A DNA stretch of 64,000 bases from an uncultured Eubacteriales bacterium. GTDB lineage: Bacteria > Bacillota > Clostridia > Christensenellales > Aristaeellaceae. The notes beneath the pieces were generated by a model. The model was given only the letters and a program-made list of their open reading frames with translations, was not told where the DNA came from and did not search any database. The DNA is taken from NCBI GenBank assembly GCA_902793605.1, contig CADBEB010000006.1, positions 41,668-105,667 on the forward strand, written 5' to 3'. Below, in pieces: positions 34,642 through 44,148 of the stretch; positions within the stretch are counted from its first letter, which is position 1, and every line of letters begins with the position of its first letter. A program made the translations under genes and the position numbers.

Positions 34642-36108
34642 ATGAAACTATGGGAACTGCTTGCGGAGCTTCCGTACGTGGAAGAAACCCGCGGTGATAT
34701 GAATACGGATATCCGGGAGATTACTTCTTCCAGCCGGGACCGGACGGATGCAGGTCTCTTTTTCTGCATTGTCGGCGCCCGGTTTGACGCGCATGACTAT
34801 GCCTGGGAAGCGGTGGAGAACGGCTGCGTTGCCCTGATCGTCGAGCATTTTGTTCCGATCGAAGTTCCCCAGGTACTGGTAAACAACGGACGTGCCGCGA
34901 TGGCCAGGATTGCCGAAGCGTTTTACGGTTTTCCGGCCAGGCAGATGCGGATGATCGGCATCACCGGAACAAAAGGGAAGACAACGACCACATACCTGCT
35001 TCAGAGCATCTGCGAACACGCGGGCCTGAAGTGCGGCATCATCGGTTCGACCGGAACCGTGGTGGAAGACCAGCATCTGGACAGCAAACTGACGACACCG
35101 GATCCGATCGACCTGCAAAAGATGCTGCGCATGATGGCGGACGAAGGGGTCAAGGTGGTCTGCATGGAGGTCTCCGCCCATGCGATCGACATGTGCCGGC
35201 TTGATGGCATGAGCTTTGAGGTGGGCTGCTATACCAACCTGAGTCAGGATCACCTGGATTACTTCTATACCATGGACCGCTACTTTGAAACGAAGAAGCA
35301 GTTCTTTACCAGCGGCATGGTCAGGAACGCGGCTGTGAACGCGGATGATGAAACGGCGGACAAACTCAAGGATGGGCTGACGATGCCTTTTATCACCTAC
35401 GGGATCTGCGTGGACGCAGACGTTTTTGCACGCGATATTGAGATCACGGAGGAAGGCGCCCGTTTTAACGTCCAGATGCACGGCATGAATCAGATCGCCA
35501 TCCAGATGCGGATGACAGGCATGTTCAATGTATACAACGCGTTGGCAGCAACGAGCTGCGCCCTGATCATGGGAATTGCTCCCGACAAGATCCGCGAAGG
35601 CCTGGAAGCGGTGACCCGCGTGCCCGGACGCATCGAAGTCCTGCAGACAGGTACACCCTACAAGGTCATCGTAGACTACAGCCATTCTCCGGACGCCCTC
35701 GAAAACATCCTGAAGACTGTGCGTCAGTTCACCAGGAACCGTGTGATCGCCGTGTTTGGATGCGGCGGTGACCGGGACAAAGGCAAGCGGCCGATGATGG
35801 GCGAGATCGGCGGACGGCTGGCGGATCACTGTATCCTGACATCGGACAATCCGCGGACAGAAAACCCCATGGTCATCCTCGCTGCGATCGAGAAGGGGAT
35901 CAAGCCGACCGGCAAGAGCTATGAAGTGATCGAGAACCGGCGGGAAGCGATCAACCGTGCGCTCCGGATTGCTGAAGACGGTGATGTGATCGTCCTGGCG
36001 GGCAAGGGCCATGAAACCTACCAGGAAATTATGGGGATCAAGCGCCCGTTTGACGAGAAAGCGATCGTCAGCGATCTGCTGCTTGAAATGAAAAAAGAAC
36101 GGGGTTAA
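34642..36108 (+). CDS. murE: UDP-MurNAc-tripeptide synthetase, meso-diaminopimelate type
   Basis: 488 aa Mur ligase adding the third residue of the stem peptide. ATP loop ITGTKGKTTTTYLLQS, central YTNLSQDHLDYFY, the carbamylated-Lys region, VDYSHSPDALE and GCGGDRDKGKRP are typical. The DNPRTE motif in the C-terminal domain is the known marker for meso-DAP rather than Lys. So the organism has DAP-type peptidoglycan, by family knowledge. It precedes mraY by 9 bp. Confidence 0.96.
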   Translation: MKLWELLAELPYVEETRGDMNTDIREITSSSRDRTDAGLFFCIVGARFDAHDYAWEAVENGCVALIVEHFVPIEVPQVLVNNGRAAMARIAEAFYGFPARQMRMIGITGTKGKTTTTYLLQSICEHAGLKCGIIGSTGTVVEDQHLDSKLTTPDPIDLQKMLRMMADEGVKVVCMEVSAHAIDMCRLDGMSFEVGCYTNLSQDHLDYFYTMDRYFETKKQFFTSGMVRNAAVNADDETADKLKDGLTMPFITYGICVDADVFARDIEITEEGARFNVQMHGMNQIAIQMRMTGMFNVYNALAATSCALIMGIAPDKIREGLEAVTRVPGRIEVLQTGTPYKVIVDYSHSPDALENILKTVRQFTRNRVIAVFGCGGDRDKGKRPMMGEIGGRLADHCILTSDNPRTENPMVILAAIEKGIKPTGKSYEVIENRREAINRALRIAEDGDVIVLAGKGHETYQEIMGIKRPFDEKAIVSDLLLEMKKERG

Positions 36109-36117
36109 GGTAAAGCA

Positions 36118-37128
36118 ATGTTTTACAGGATGATCGGCGCGGCGCTGATCGCACTCGCGGTCGCGCTGCTTCTCGGACCGGGACTCATTCGGTATCTGAA
36201 AAAGCTGCATTTCGGACAGACGATCTACGAGCTCGGACCGAGCCATCAGCAGAAACAGGGAACGCCCGTGATGGGCGGCCTGATGATGGCGGCAGGCATG
36301 CTGGCTGCCAGTCTGATCTGCCATCCGATCCCCTGGGCAGGCGGATGGGACTTCCTGATCCCGCTGCTGGCCGTATCCTTTCTCAGCATGGCTGTCGGTT
36401 TTGCCGACGATTATATCAAGGCAGTCAAAAAACGCCATGAGGGGCTGAAACCCTTGCAGAAGATCGCCGGACAGGTGATCGTTGCCCTCGGGTTCAGCGT
36501 CTATTGCTATCTTTCTCCGAAAGTCGGAAGCAGCATTCAGATCCCTTTCACCGGACTGGAATGGGACCTGGGTGTTTTCTATATCCCGCTGATGACGCTG
36601 CTGGTGATCTTTATCGTGAACAGCAGCAACCTCCAGGACGGCCTGGACGGCCTGCTGAGCACCGTTGCGAGCATCAGCTCAGCCTCCTGGGCAATCATCT
36701 GCATGATCCTGCTGGTGTCTTCGGGGGCGGTGGATGCCGGTGACACGACTACGATCGGCGTATTCGCGATGAGCATGACCGGTGCCTGTATCGGCTATCT
36801 CCGGTTCAACCGGTATCCGGCGAAGATCTTTATGGGCGATACAGGCAGCATGCTGCTGGGCGGCGGAACGGTCGCGATGGCCATGCTCCTCCGGCAGCCG
36901 TTCCTGCTGCTGCTGAGCTTCTTCACGCCGATTATGAGCAGCGTGAGCGTAATCATGCAGCGCTACTATTTCAAACTGACGCATGGAAAACGAATCTTCC
37001 TGATGAGTCCGATCCATCATCATTTCGAGAAAAAAGGGTATTCTGAGACACAGATTGTCAGCATGTATGCCGGGATCACACTGATCCTGAGCCTGATCGC
37101 TGTTGCCGCGGTCTGCGCGGTGCAGTGA
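36118..37128 (+). CDS. mraY: Phospho-MurNAc-pentapeptide transferase
   Basis: 336 aa, about ten membrane helices. Transfers phospho-MurNAc-pentapeptide to undecaprenyl phosphate to make lipid I. Signature sequences GTPVMGGLMM, the DDYIKAVKKRHEGL catalytic Asp-rich loop, NSSNLQDGLDGL, FMGDTGSMLLGG and SPIHHHFEKKG are present. In most dcw clusters murF sits between murE and mraY; here it is absent. Confidence 0.97.
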   Translation: MFYRMIGAALIALAVALLLGPGLIRYLKKLHFGQTIYELGPSHQQKQGTPVMGGLMMAAGMLAASLICHPIPWAGGWDFLIPLLAVSFLSMAVGFADDYIKAVKKRHEGLKPLQKIAGQVIVALGFSVYCYLSPKVGSSIQIPFTGLEWDLGVFYIPLMTLLVIFIVNSSNLQDGLDGLLSTVASISSASWAIICMILLVSSGAVDAGDTTTIGVFAMSMTGACIGYLRFNRYPAKIFMGDTGSMLLGGGTVAMAMLLRQPFLLLLSFFTPIMSSVSVIMQRYYFKLTHGKRIFLMSPIHHHFEKKGYSETQIVSMYAGITLILSLIAVAAVCAVQ

Positions 37129-37146
37129 CACTGAAGGGATAATACT

Positions 37147-38505
37147 ATGGATTTTGAAAAGAAAAACGTACTGGTCGTCGGAATGGCCCGGAGCGGAGTG
37201 GCTGCAGCCCAGCTGCTGCGCGCGAGCGGCGCTGTCGTTACGGTCAACGACTCCAAGACCGAAGAAGAACTGGGCCAGCAGCTTAGCCCCCTGGAAGGGC
37301 TGCAGGTCGAGCGGCGATTCGGCTGCGGAGCCATGGAGCTGCTGGAGGGCAAGGACTGTCTTGTCATCTCTCCCGGGATCCCGGATACAGCTCCTTTTGT
37401 CGTCAAAGCCAAAGAGATGGGAATCTATGTGATCGGCGAGCTCGAGCTTGCCGCCCAGCTGTCCGCCGGAACGCTGATCGCCGTGACCGGTACGAACGGG
37501 AAAACAACAACCGTTTCCCTGCTTGGAGAGATCTTTGCCAACAGCGGCAAGGTGACCCATGTGGTTGGAAATATCGGATATCCTTTTTCCCTGGCGGCCC
37601 TGATCAGCCGAAAGGAGGATATCCTCGTCTGCGAAGTTTCTTCATTCCAGATGGAAACAGCCGATACCTTCCATCCGCATGTCGCGCTGCTGACCAACAT
37701 CACGGAGGATCACCTGAACCGACACGGCACCATGGAAGTCTATACGGCCATGAAGATGCGTATGTTCCGGAACCAGACGGCCCAGGACTTCGCTGTTTTC
37801 AACGCGGATGATCCGGCGCTGGAGGGTCTCAGCAGGCAGGTCAGGAGCAAGGTGCTGGAATTCAGCCGGAAAAAGGAAGTCAAGAACGGCGCTTTCGTCC
37901 GGAACGGCGAGATCTGGTTTGCCATGAACGGGAGCGAGCGCCGTGTCTGCCGGACCGAGGAGATATTTATTCCCGGACCGCACAACCTGGAAAATGCACT
38001 GGGTGCGGTCTGTGTTGCCGCGGCGATGAACGTGCCGGCGCCTGTAATCCGTCACAGCCTGAAGACATTCCGCGGGGTAGAGCACCGGATCGAATCCGTC
38101 CGCGAACTGGATGGTATCGAATACATTAACGACAGTAAAGGTACCAATCCCGATTCAACGATCAAGGCCGTCCAGACCATGAGCCAGCCGACGGTGATCA
38201 TCCTCGGCGGCTACGATAAGCATGCGTCCTTCGACGCACTCTCCCGGGAGATCGTGAACAGCCCGATGATCCGGCAGGTGGTAGTGATCGGCGAGACGGC
38301 GGGACTGATCCGGAACAGCCTGGAAAGAGCCGGTTTCAGCTCGATTACTGAGGCCGGCACGCTGAGGGAGGCTGTTGAAAAAGCCAGGGACCTGGCGGAC
38401 AAGGGCTGGTCTGTGCTTCTCAGCCCCGCATGCGCAAGTTTTGATATGTTCAAGGACTATGAAGAACGCGGTCGGGTCTTTAAGGAAATCGTTCACAGCC
38501 TGTAA
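37147..38505 (+). CDS. murD: UDP-MurNAc-L-alanine:D-glutamate ligase
   Basis: 452 aa Mur ligase adding D-Glu. N-terminal Rossmann-type VLVVGMARSGVAAAQLL, SPGIPDT, ATP loop AVTGTNGKTTTVSLLGE, the middle ligase region EVSSFQMET and TNITEDHLNRHG, YINDSKGTNPDST, GGYDKHASFD and SPACASFDMFKDYEERG are all typical. It is followed by ftsQ rather than the usual ftsW and murG. Confidence 0.97.
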   Translation: MDFEKKNVLVVGMARSGVAAAQLLRASGAVVTVNDSKTEEELGQQLSPLEGLQVERRFGCGAMELLEGKDCLVISPGIPDTAPFVVKAKEMGIYVIGELELAAQLSAGTLIAVTGTNGKTTTVSLLGEIFANSGKVTHVVGNIGYPFSLAALISRKEDILVCEVSSFQMETADTFHPHVALLTNITEDHLNRHGTMEVYTAMKMRMFRNQTAQDFAVFNADDPALEGLSRQVRSKVLEFSRKKEVKNGAFVRNGEIWFAMNGSERRVCRTEEIFIPGPHNLENALGAVCVAAAMNVPAPVIRHSLKTFRGVEHRIESVRELDGIEYINDSKGTNPDSTIKAVQTMSQPTVIILGGYDKHASFDALSREIVNSPMIRQVVVIGETAGLIRNSLERAGFSSITEAGTLREAVEKARDLADKGWSVLLSPACASFDMFKDYEERGRVFKEIVHSL

Positions 38506-38515
38506 TGGAATCATA

Positions 38516-38541
38516 AAAACAGACCGGAGTCTGTTTTGCTT
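38516..38541 (+). terminator. Hairpin between murD and ftsQ
   Basis: AAAACAGAC (38516-38524) pairs with GTCTGTTTT (38529-38537), CGGA loop, then GCTTT. The flanking A-run and T-run make it a possible bidirectional, moderate terminator that could lower ftsQ expression from the murE promoter. Confidence 0.6.
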
Positions 38542-38575
38542 TAAATAAACATTGCGAAAAGGAGAAGGCTGATTC

Positions 38576-39598
38576 GTGGAAGGACCGAACGGCGGCTACC
38601 GCCCTGAATCCTCCGGCAGAAGAGCCGGGGAAGTCAGCGGCCAGGGTGTCCGCGACTGGCAGAAAAATACCTGGTTCGGCCCGGCCCCGCTGAACAGCAA
38701 TCCTTTTGATGAACCTGAGGACGCACCGGAACTCAAAGACGTCCGTTCAGAAAATGTCAACCAGCGGATGGGAGATTTCTGGCAGACGCAGCGTTCGGAC
38801 GGGATCGGGAACCGGGATTCCGGAACAGAAACCGTAAAGAGACGGCCGCGCAGTGCCGTAAGGAAGGAAAAAGAGAAAAGGAAATATCTTCCGGCATTGC
38901 TGATCGTTCTGCTTACGCTGATCGCCGCAGTGCTGGTGCTTCGTTTTGCAGTTTTCACGGTCAGGGACATCCAGGTCACCGGGAACCGGGATATTCCGGC
39001 AAGCGAGATCATACGGATCAGCGGGATCCGGCTTGGCGATTCCATCCTGACGATCAATGAGAACGCGGTGGGACAGAGGATCGCATCCGACTACCGCCTG
39101 CAGTTCCGGTACATGATCCGGGATTTGCCGCAGACGGTGGTACTGAGTATCCGGGAGAGGGAAGAATGCTGCTGGCTGACCTACTGCGGTATCACCTATG
39201 TTATGGACAAGAACCGCATGGTGATGCGCGAGGAAGAGAACCCGACCTACCGGCCAGAGGGCTTGGTCGAGGTCAAAGGGCTTGACGTTCGCTCCAACAC
39301 GATGGTCGGACAGGAGATCGTCCTCGGGAACGAGAAACAGCAGGAGATCCTGAGCAGCCTGTTTCTGCACATGAAAGTGCTTGGATGTACCGCAGAGATC
39401 AAGGAAGCAGATATGAGCAACACGGATTCCATTCTGCTGGAGACACGCGACGGCTACACTGTCAGCCTCGGCGATATGAGCGATCTCCATGCAAAACTGC
39501 GCAGCATGCTGCTGGTCCGGGAAGAATTGCATAACCTGCAGAAGACCGGCGGAACAATCAATGTATCAAAACCGGAAACGCCGATCTATGCTCCCTGA
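38576..39598 (+). CDS. ftsQ: Cell division protein FtsQ/DivIB
   Basis: 340 aa. A long charged cytoplasmic part (about 1-98), one membrane helix (YLPALLIVLLTLIAAVLVLR), then a POTRA domain opening FTVRDIQVTGNRDIPASEIIRIS and the FtsQ beta-domain. Links early and late divisome proteins with FtsL and FtsB. The GTG start has AAAAGGAGAAGG upstream. The cytoplasmic part is longer than in typical DivIB. Its usual partners ftsW and ftsI are not in this cluster. Confidence 0.85.
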   Translation: MEGPNGGYRPESSGRRAGEVSGQGVRDWQKNTWFGPAPLNSNPFDEPEDAPELKDVRSENVNQRMGDFWQTQRSDGIGNRDSGTETVKRRPRSAVRKEKEKRKYLPALLIVLLTLIAAVLVLRFAVFTVRDIQVTGNRDIPASEIIRISGIRLGDSILTINENAVGQRIASDYRLQFRYMIRDLPQTVVLSIREREECCWLTYCGITYVMDKNRMVMREEENPTYRPEGLVEVKGLDVRSNTMVGQEIVLGNEKQQEILSSLFLHMKVLGCTAEIKEADMSNTDSILLETRDGYTVSLGDMSDLHAKLRSMLLVREELHNLQKTGGTINVSKPETPIYAP

Positions 39599-39663
39599 AC
39601 AGCGGATCAGAATAAAATTGTTACAAAAGCGGAAGAAAAATGTAATAAATCATGCGCGAACAC

Positions 39664-39692
39664 TTGCAATTGCAGCATAATCGGGCTATAAT
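39664..39692 (+). promoter_or_regulatory. Promoter of ftsA-ftsZ
   Basis: TTGCAA (39664-39669), 17-bp spacer, TATAAT (39687-39692), about 80 bp before ftsA, giving ftsAZ independent transcription. Confidence 0.8.
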
Positions 39693-39772
39693 TATTGACG
39701 ATATGCATTATTTGGAAGGAACCGGTTCGCAACGCATCACCGGGACCCGAAAACAGGGGGCATGAGAAACCT

Positions 39773-40966
39773 ATGAAAACAACGGTTGCAGCCATTGATT
39801 TCGGAACCAGCAAAATTGTTACGCTCGTTGCCGAAAACAGCGGCAGTCAGCGCTGTGACATTACTGCTGCCGGCGTTACCAAGTATGACGGTTACCTGGC
39901 AGAAGGGTGGAACAACCCCGGTATGCTGGATGAGGCGATCCGCCGCTCCATTGCGGACGCTGAAGAACAGTCCGGCAGCAAGATCAAGGAGATCAACGTC
40001 GGCGTGCCCGGCGCATTTACCCATGTTTATGCAACCAAGGTGACCATCCAGCTGAAGGGAACCGATCCGCGGGTCACTTCTGCCGACGTGAAGACCGCCT
40101 TCAGCAAGGCGGCGGAGAACCTGACCAACGTTCCCGGCGTCGTTGTGCATTCAAGCCCCGCCTGGTTCATGGTCGACAGCGGAAAGAAGACGCTGGAGCC
40201 TGTCGGAATGAAAGGCCGGGAGATGACCGCGTTCATCAGCTTCTGTGTAGGCAACCGCTTTTTCATCGATGATGTGACCAACCGGATGGCCGACCTGGGG
40301 ATCGTGGTGACCGGATTCTATTCCACCTCCGCCGGCGAAGCTATGCTCTACCTGAACGAACAGGAACGGGATCATACCTCTGTCCTGATCGACATGGGAT
40401 ACCTGAATACCGAGATCATCGGCGTGGAAGGTGACGCGATCATCTATCACAAAGTGCTGGACGTGGGCGGTGGCGATATCGCCGTTGCGCTGGCGGAAGA
40501 GCTAGATATTTCCCTGAGTGCCGCAGAAGACATCAAGCGCAAGTTTGTATACGGGATCGAAACCTCCGGCGAGACCTATGAGGTTCCGGGCGCAGACGGA
40601 CAGAAGGGCACCGCTTTCACCCGGGAGCAGGTCAAGCCGATTATCTGCCGCGAGCTGGATGAGATCTGCGCAAAGATCAAGGAAGCGGTGGACGACGATT
40701 TCGGCGGCCTGGGAAGCTGGTCCAGCGTGTTCCTGACCGGCGGCGGGCTGAGCTTCAACCGCGGCGGCAAGGAATACCTCTCCGGCAGACTGGGCAGGCC
40801 GGTTCAGGAGACGCCCCGCCGGACCACTAAGCTGAACAGTCATTGTTTCTCAAGCGCCCTGGGGCTGATGGATCTGATCATCGATACGATTGAGCAGCAG
40901 CGTCAGCCTGCATCGGGAGCAGGTAACCGGATAAAGGACTTTTTCCGCAGTCTGTTGGGAGGTTAA
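39773..40966 (+). CDS. ftsA: Cell division protein FtsA
   Basis: 397 aa actin-like ATPase that tethers FtsZ to the membrane. Phosphate-1 [16 protein letters not shown], the 1C domain ([14 protein letters not shown]), phosphate-2 [20 protein letters not shown], adenosine loop FLTGGGLS, and a C-terminal amphipathic tail [13 protein letters not shown] that fits the membrane-targeting sequence. The chosen start gives the standard N-terminus; an upstream in-frame ATG at 39695 lies right after the promoter and is rejected. ftsZ starts 5 bp after its stop. Confidence 0.93.
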   Translation: MKTTVAAIDFGTSKIVTLVAENSGSQRCDITAAGVTKYDGYLAEGWNNPGMLDEAIRRSIADAEEQSGSKIKEINVGVPGAFTHVYATKVTIQLKGTDPRVTSADVKTAFSKAAENLTNVPGVVVHSSPAWFMVDSGKKTLEPVGMKGREMTAFISFCVGNRFFIDDVTNRMADLGIVVTGFYSTSAGEAMLYLNEQERDHTSVLIDMGYLNTEIIGVEGDAIIYHKVLDVGGGDIAVALAEELDISLSAAEDIKRKFVYGIETSGETYEVPGADGQKGTAFTREQVKPIICRELDEICAKIKEAVDDDFGGLGSWSSVFLTGGGLSFNRGGKEYLSGRLGRPVQETPRRTTKLNSHCFSSALGLMDLIIDTIEQQRQPASGAGNRIKDFFRSLLGG

Positions 40967-40970
40967 GAGC

Positions 40971-42416
40971 ATGATCGAATTCCAGAACGAAGAACAGAAC
41001 ACTTTTGCAACGATCAAGGTCGTCGGATGCGGCGGCGGCGGGAACAATGCCGTCAACCGGATGGTGGATGCCGGTCTTCGCGGAGTTGAATTCATTTCAG
41101 TCAACACGGACCGCCAGGCCCTCAGCCAAACCAACGCCCAGGTCAAGATCCAGATCGGCGAGAAGCTGACGAAAGGCCTCGGTGCCGGCGCGATCCCTGA
41201 GGTGGGCCGCCGCGCAGCGGAAGAGAGCCGCGAAGAAATCGCTTCCGCACTGAAGGGGGCGGATCTCGTGTTCATCACCGCCGGTATGGGTGGCGGCACC
41301 GGGACCGGCGCTGCGCCTGTGGTTGCGGAGATTGCCCGTGATCTGGGTACGCTGACCATCGCAGTCGTTACCAAGCCCTTCAATTTCGAGGGTAAACAAC
41401 GGATGAAGAATGCCGAAGCCGGCATTGCGGAACTGAAGCAGCATGTGGATACCCTCGTGGTGATCCCGAACGACCGCCTGCTGCAGGTCGTCAATAAAGG
41501 AACCACGATGCTGGAAGCTTTCCGGATCGCAGACGATGTGCTGCGTCAGGGCATCCAGGGCATCAGCGACCTGATCGCCGTTCCCGCGATGATCAACCTG
41601 GACTTTGCAGACGTGAAGACCGTCATGGAATCCGGCGGTATGGCGCATATGGGCATCGGCATCGGACGGGGCGAGAACAAGCTCGTTGATGCGGCAAAGA
41701 ATGCGATCTCCTCTCCGCTGCTTGAGACCAACATCGACGGCGCGCGCGCTGTTCTGATCAACGTTACCGGCGGCGAGGACATCTCGATCGTGGATATCAA
41801 CGAAGCGGCAAACCTGATCATGGAAGCAGCTGATCCGGATGCCAACATCATCTTCGGCGCGGGGATCGACGAGACCATGGATGACGAGGTGCGGATCACC
41901 GTTATCGCGACCGGCTTCGAGAAGACGCCGTTCCCGACGAAGGAACCCGCGAGGAAGCCGCGCGAGATCGAGCATGAACGCCTGTTCGGCTCCTTCGGGA
42001 CCAGCTTTGCCAAGACGGAACCTGCGGCGCCACAGAGCGTGTTTGACACGCCGGCGCCTGCTGCCAGCCCCTTCTCTACCGGCCACACCGGTGAAGTGCC
42101 GACCTTCATGAGCAGCAGCCGTCCCAGCATGGGCGTTCCCGGTATGGTGAATACCGGTTCGTTCCAGACCGGGTTCAGCTACCAGCAGACTTCGCCGCAG
42201 CAACCGGTCCAGGCGACGCGCCCTTTCACCGTGCAGCCTGACATGGGCCAGGCCAATCCGAACTTTGGAGCGGCGCAGCCCCAGAACTACCAGCCGCTGT
42301 TTAACAGCAACGGTCAGGTGACCGGGCAGACCGGCAGTTTCCAGCCGGTTCCCCAGAATCAGGCGATGGAAACCGACAGCCACGGCGTTCCGGGTTTCCT
42401 GAAGCGGAAAAAGTAA
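40971..42416 (+). CDS. ftsZ: Cell division protein FtsZ with long C-terminal linker
   Basis: 481 aa, about 100 longer than the Bacillus protein. Tubulin-like GTPase forming the division ring. [15 protein letters not shown], the tubulin signature [26 protein letters not shown], and the T7 loop [11 protein letters not shown] are intact. After about residue 325 comes a Pro/Gln/Ala/Ser-rich linker of about 140 residues, then the conserved tail [10 protein letters not shown] that binds FtsA/SepF-type partners. It ends the division cluster at a strong terminator. Confidence 0.98.
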   Translation: MIEFQNEEQNTFATIKVVGCGGGGNNAVNRMVDAGLRGVEFISVNTDRQALSQTNAQVKIQIGEKLTKGLGAGAIPEVGRRAAEESREEIASALKGADLVFITAGMGGGTGTGAAPVVAEIARDLGTLTIAVVTKPFNFEGKQRMKNAEAGIAELKQHVDTLVVIPNDRLLQVVNKGTTMLEAFRIADDVLRQGIQGISDLIAVPAMINLDFADVKTVMESGGMAHMGIGIGRGENKLVDAAKNAISSPLLETNIDGARAVLINVTGGEDISIVDINEAANLIMEAADPDANIIFGAGIDETMDDEVRITVIATGFEKTPFPTKEPARKPREIEHERLFGSFGTSFAKTEPAAPQSVFDTPAPAASPFSTGHTGEVPTFMSSSRPSMGVPGMVNTGSFQTGFSYQQTSPQQPVQATRPFTVQPDMGQANPNFGAAQPQNYQPLFNSNGQVTGQTGSFQPVPQNQAMETDSHGVPGFLKRKK

Positions 42417-42429
42417 GGATCATGATTGG

Positions 42430-42461
42430 ACAGCGGGTATAAAAGCCCGCTGTTCTTTTTT
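42430..42461 (+). terminator. Terminator after ftsZ
   Basis: ACAGCGGG (42430-42437) with CCCGCTGT (42446-42453), then TTCTTTTTT. Confidence 0.9.
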
Positions 42462-42505
42462 GTGTGAAAGGGAAAAGAAGACTGGTAAAAGCAGCCGAAA
42501 AAAGG

Positions 42506-42631
42506 TATAATATTATAACATATATGTTTCAATCGGAACATATGAAAAGGGATTTCGCTTCTGCGGAAACGACCGGGGTCTCCGGTCGCCCTGAACCTTC
42601 GGAAATCATATGCTGTGTGGGAGGAACCTTC
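42506..42631 (+). promoter_or_regulatory. Promoter -10 and structured leader of the binding-protein gene
   Basis: TATAAT at 42506-42511 with a poor -35 (TGGTAA, 42483-42488). At and after the predicted transcript start lie an inverted repeat ATATGTT-N8-AACATAT (42522-42543), possible operator, and a GC hairpin CGACCGG-GGTCT-CCGGTCG (42570-42588). The gene's ribosome site GGGAGGAA follows at about 42619. Confidence 0.5.
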
Positions 42632-44128
42632 ATGCGTAAAGGGATTACAGTGCTTCTGGCCGTTCTGCTGCTGTTCTCGCAGGCTTTTGCCGAGACCGCT
42701 CAGAAAGCGCCGGACTTCACCATGGAGGGATATGACGGAGAACTTTCGGGGAGGAACTGGGAGACGAACCTCTTCTTCAGCAGGATGCAGGAGATCACCG
42801 GCATCAGTTTCCAGTTCTCCCAGTTTACCGATGCGGAACGATGGACGGAGCGGAAAAAGGAGATCCTGCAGGGGGAGAACCTGCCTGATGTTCTGTTCAA
42901 GGCGGAACTGACAAGCGCCGAAGTACGGGACCTGTATGAGGCCGGCCGGATCATCGACCTGGCGCCCTATCTGGAAGAGTATGCGCCGGACCTGTGGAAA
43001 CTGCTGGAAGAAGATCCGGAAGCGAAGCAGGCGGTCACGCTCACGGACGGCGCCATCCCGGCGCTTCCGGCATTCAACCGCCTCCAGAACAACGATGCCC
43101 TGTGGATCAATACCAACTGGCTGAAGAAGCTGAATCTGGAAACACCGAAAACCGCGGAAGAACTGACGGAAGTCCTGAGGGCTTTCAGGGAAAAGGATCC
43201 CAACGGCAACTACCAGCGGGATGAAATCCCGCTGACCTTTATCGGCATGTGGGAGCTCCGCTTCCTGGGCCATGCTTTCGGCATCATTGACAACGATTAT
43301 TATGTCACTGCGAAAGACGGGACCGTGACCTCTTCCCTGACATCGGAGGAAAACCGCGCTTTCCTGGCCTGGCTGCATTCACTTTGGGAAGAAGGCCTGC
43401 TCGATCCGAGCGGCTTCAGCATTACGGACGGCATGCGGCAGATCACGGACGAGAAGAAGAGCATCCCTTACGGAGTGATGCTGTCCTGTTCCCCGCTGAC
43501 CGTTGTCCCCCAGGCAGCCATCAGCCAGTACACGCTGATGGAGCCGCTTGAGTATAACGGGAAACGGATCTACCGGGACCTGATCGGTGATGTGATCCGC
43601 GGAACCTTCGCCATCACCTCCGCTTGCAAAGAACCGGAGAAGCTGGTTGCCTGGGTCAACCGGCTCTACACGGAGGAGACAAGCCGGCTGGCCCACTATG
43701 GCAAAGAAGGCGAAGACTATATCCTGACCGAAGGCGGATACTGGGAGTGGAACGCCGATCTCCAGACCGCCGGAGAAGTGATCCTGCCGGAGAACACGAT
43801 CAGCGAAGGCGGAACGGCTCCGGGAGTGACGGATTCGGAATTCCAGCTGCGCTATACGGATGAGGCTACCCGCAGGAACATCGAGCAGCTTTCAGCCCTC
43901 AAGGCATTTACGGTCCGTCCTTTCCCGCAGGTCACCCTGACGGCGGAGGACGAGAAGCGTATCGCGGAGATTCAGAGAGACCTCTCAGGATATGTGGAGA
44001 AGGCGATGGCCTGCTTTGTGACAGGAGATACCGAGCTGACAGATGAAAGCTGGGCGGAGTTCTGTCACAGCGTGGAAGCCAAGGGACTGAATGAGATGAT
44101 CGCCATCTGGCAGAAGTATATCCGGTGA
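42632..44128 (+). CDS. Extracellular solute-binding protein, family 1
   Basis: 498 aa. A signal peptide (MRKGITVLLAVLLLFSQAFA) without lipobox Cys leads into a type I-like sugar-binding protein fold: the metal/ligand region DPNGNYQRDEIPLTFIG (a calcium-site-like DxNxNxxxDE motif seen in LipO/oligosaccharide binding proteins) and late Trp-rich segments GGYWEWNADLQ. No ABC permease lies next to it. The start at 42632 has GGGAGGAA and begins the signal peptide; the frame is open to 42464 but that covers the leader. Galactokinase follows at 21 bp, suggesting galactoside or galacto-oligosaccharide use, by inference. Confidence 0.82.
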   Translation: MRKGITVLLAVLLLFSQAFAETAQKAPDFTMEGYDGELSGRNWETNLFFSRMQEITGISFQFSQFTDAERWTERKKEILQGENLPDVLFKAELTSAEVRDLYEAGRIIDLAPYLEEYAPDLWKLLEEDPEAKQAVTLTDGAIPALPAFNRLQNNDALWINTNWLKKLNLETPKTAEELTEVLRAFREKDPNGNYQRDEIPLTFIGMWELRFLGHAFGIIDNDYYVTAKDGTVTSSLTSEENRAFLAWLHSLWEEGLLDPSGFSITDGMRQITDEKKSIPYGVMLSCSPLTVVPQAAISQYTLMEPLEYNGKRIYRDLIGDVIRGTFAITSACKEPEKLVAWVNRLYTEETSRLAHYGKEGEDYILTEGGYWEWNADLQTAGEVILPENTISEGGTAPGVTDSEFQLRYTDEATRRNIEQLSALKAFTVRPFPQVTLTAEDEKRIAEIQRDLSGYVEKAMACFVTGDTELTDESWAEFCHSVEAKGLNEMIAIWQKYIR

Positions 44129-44148
44129 TGATTTAAGGAGGAAGCAGT

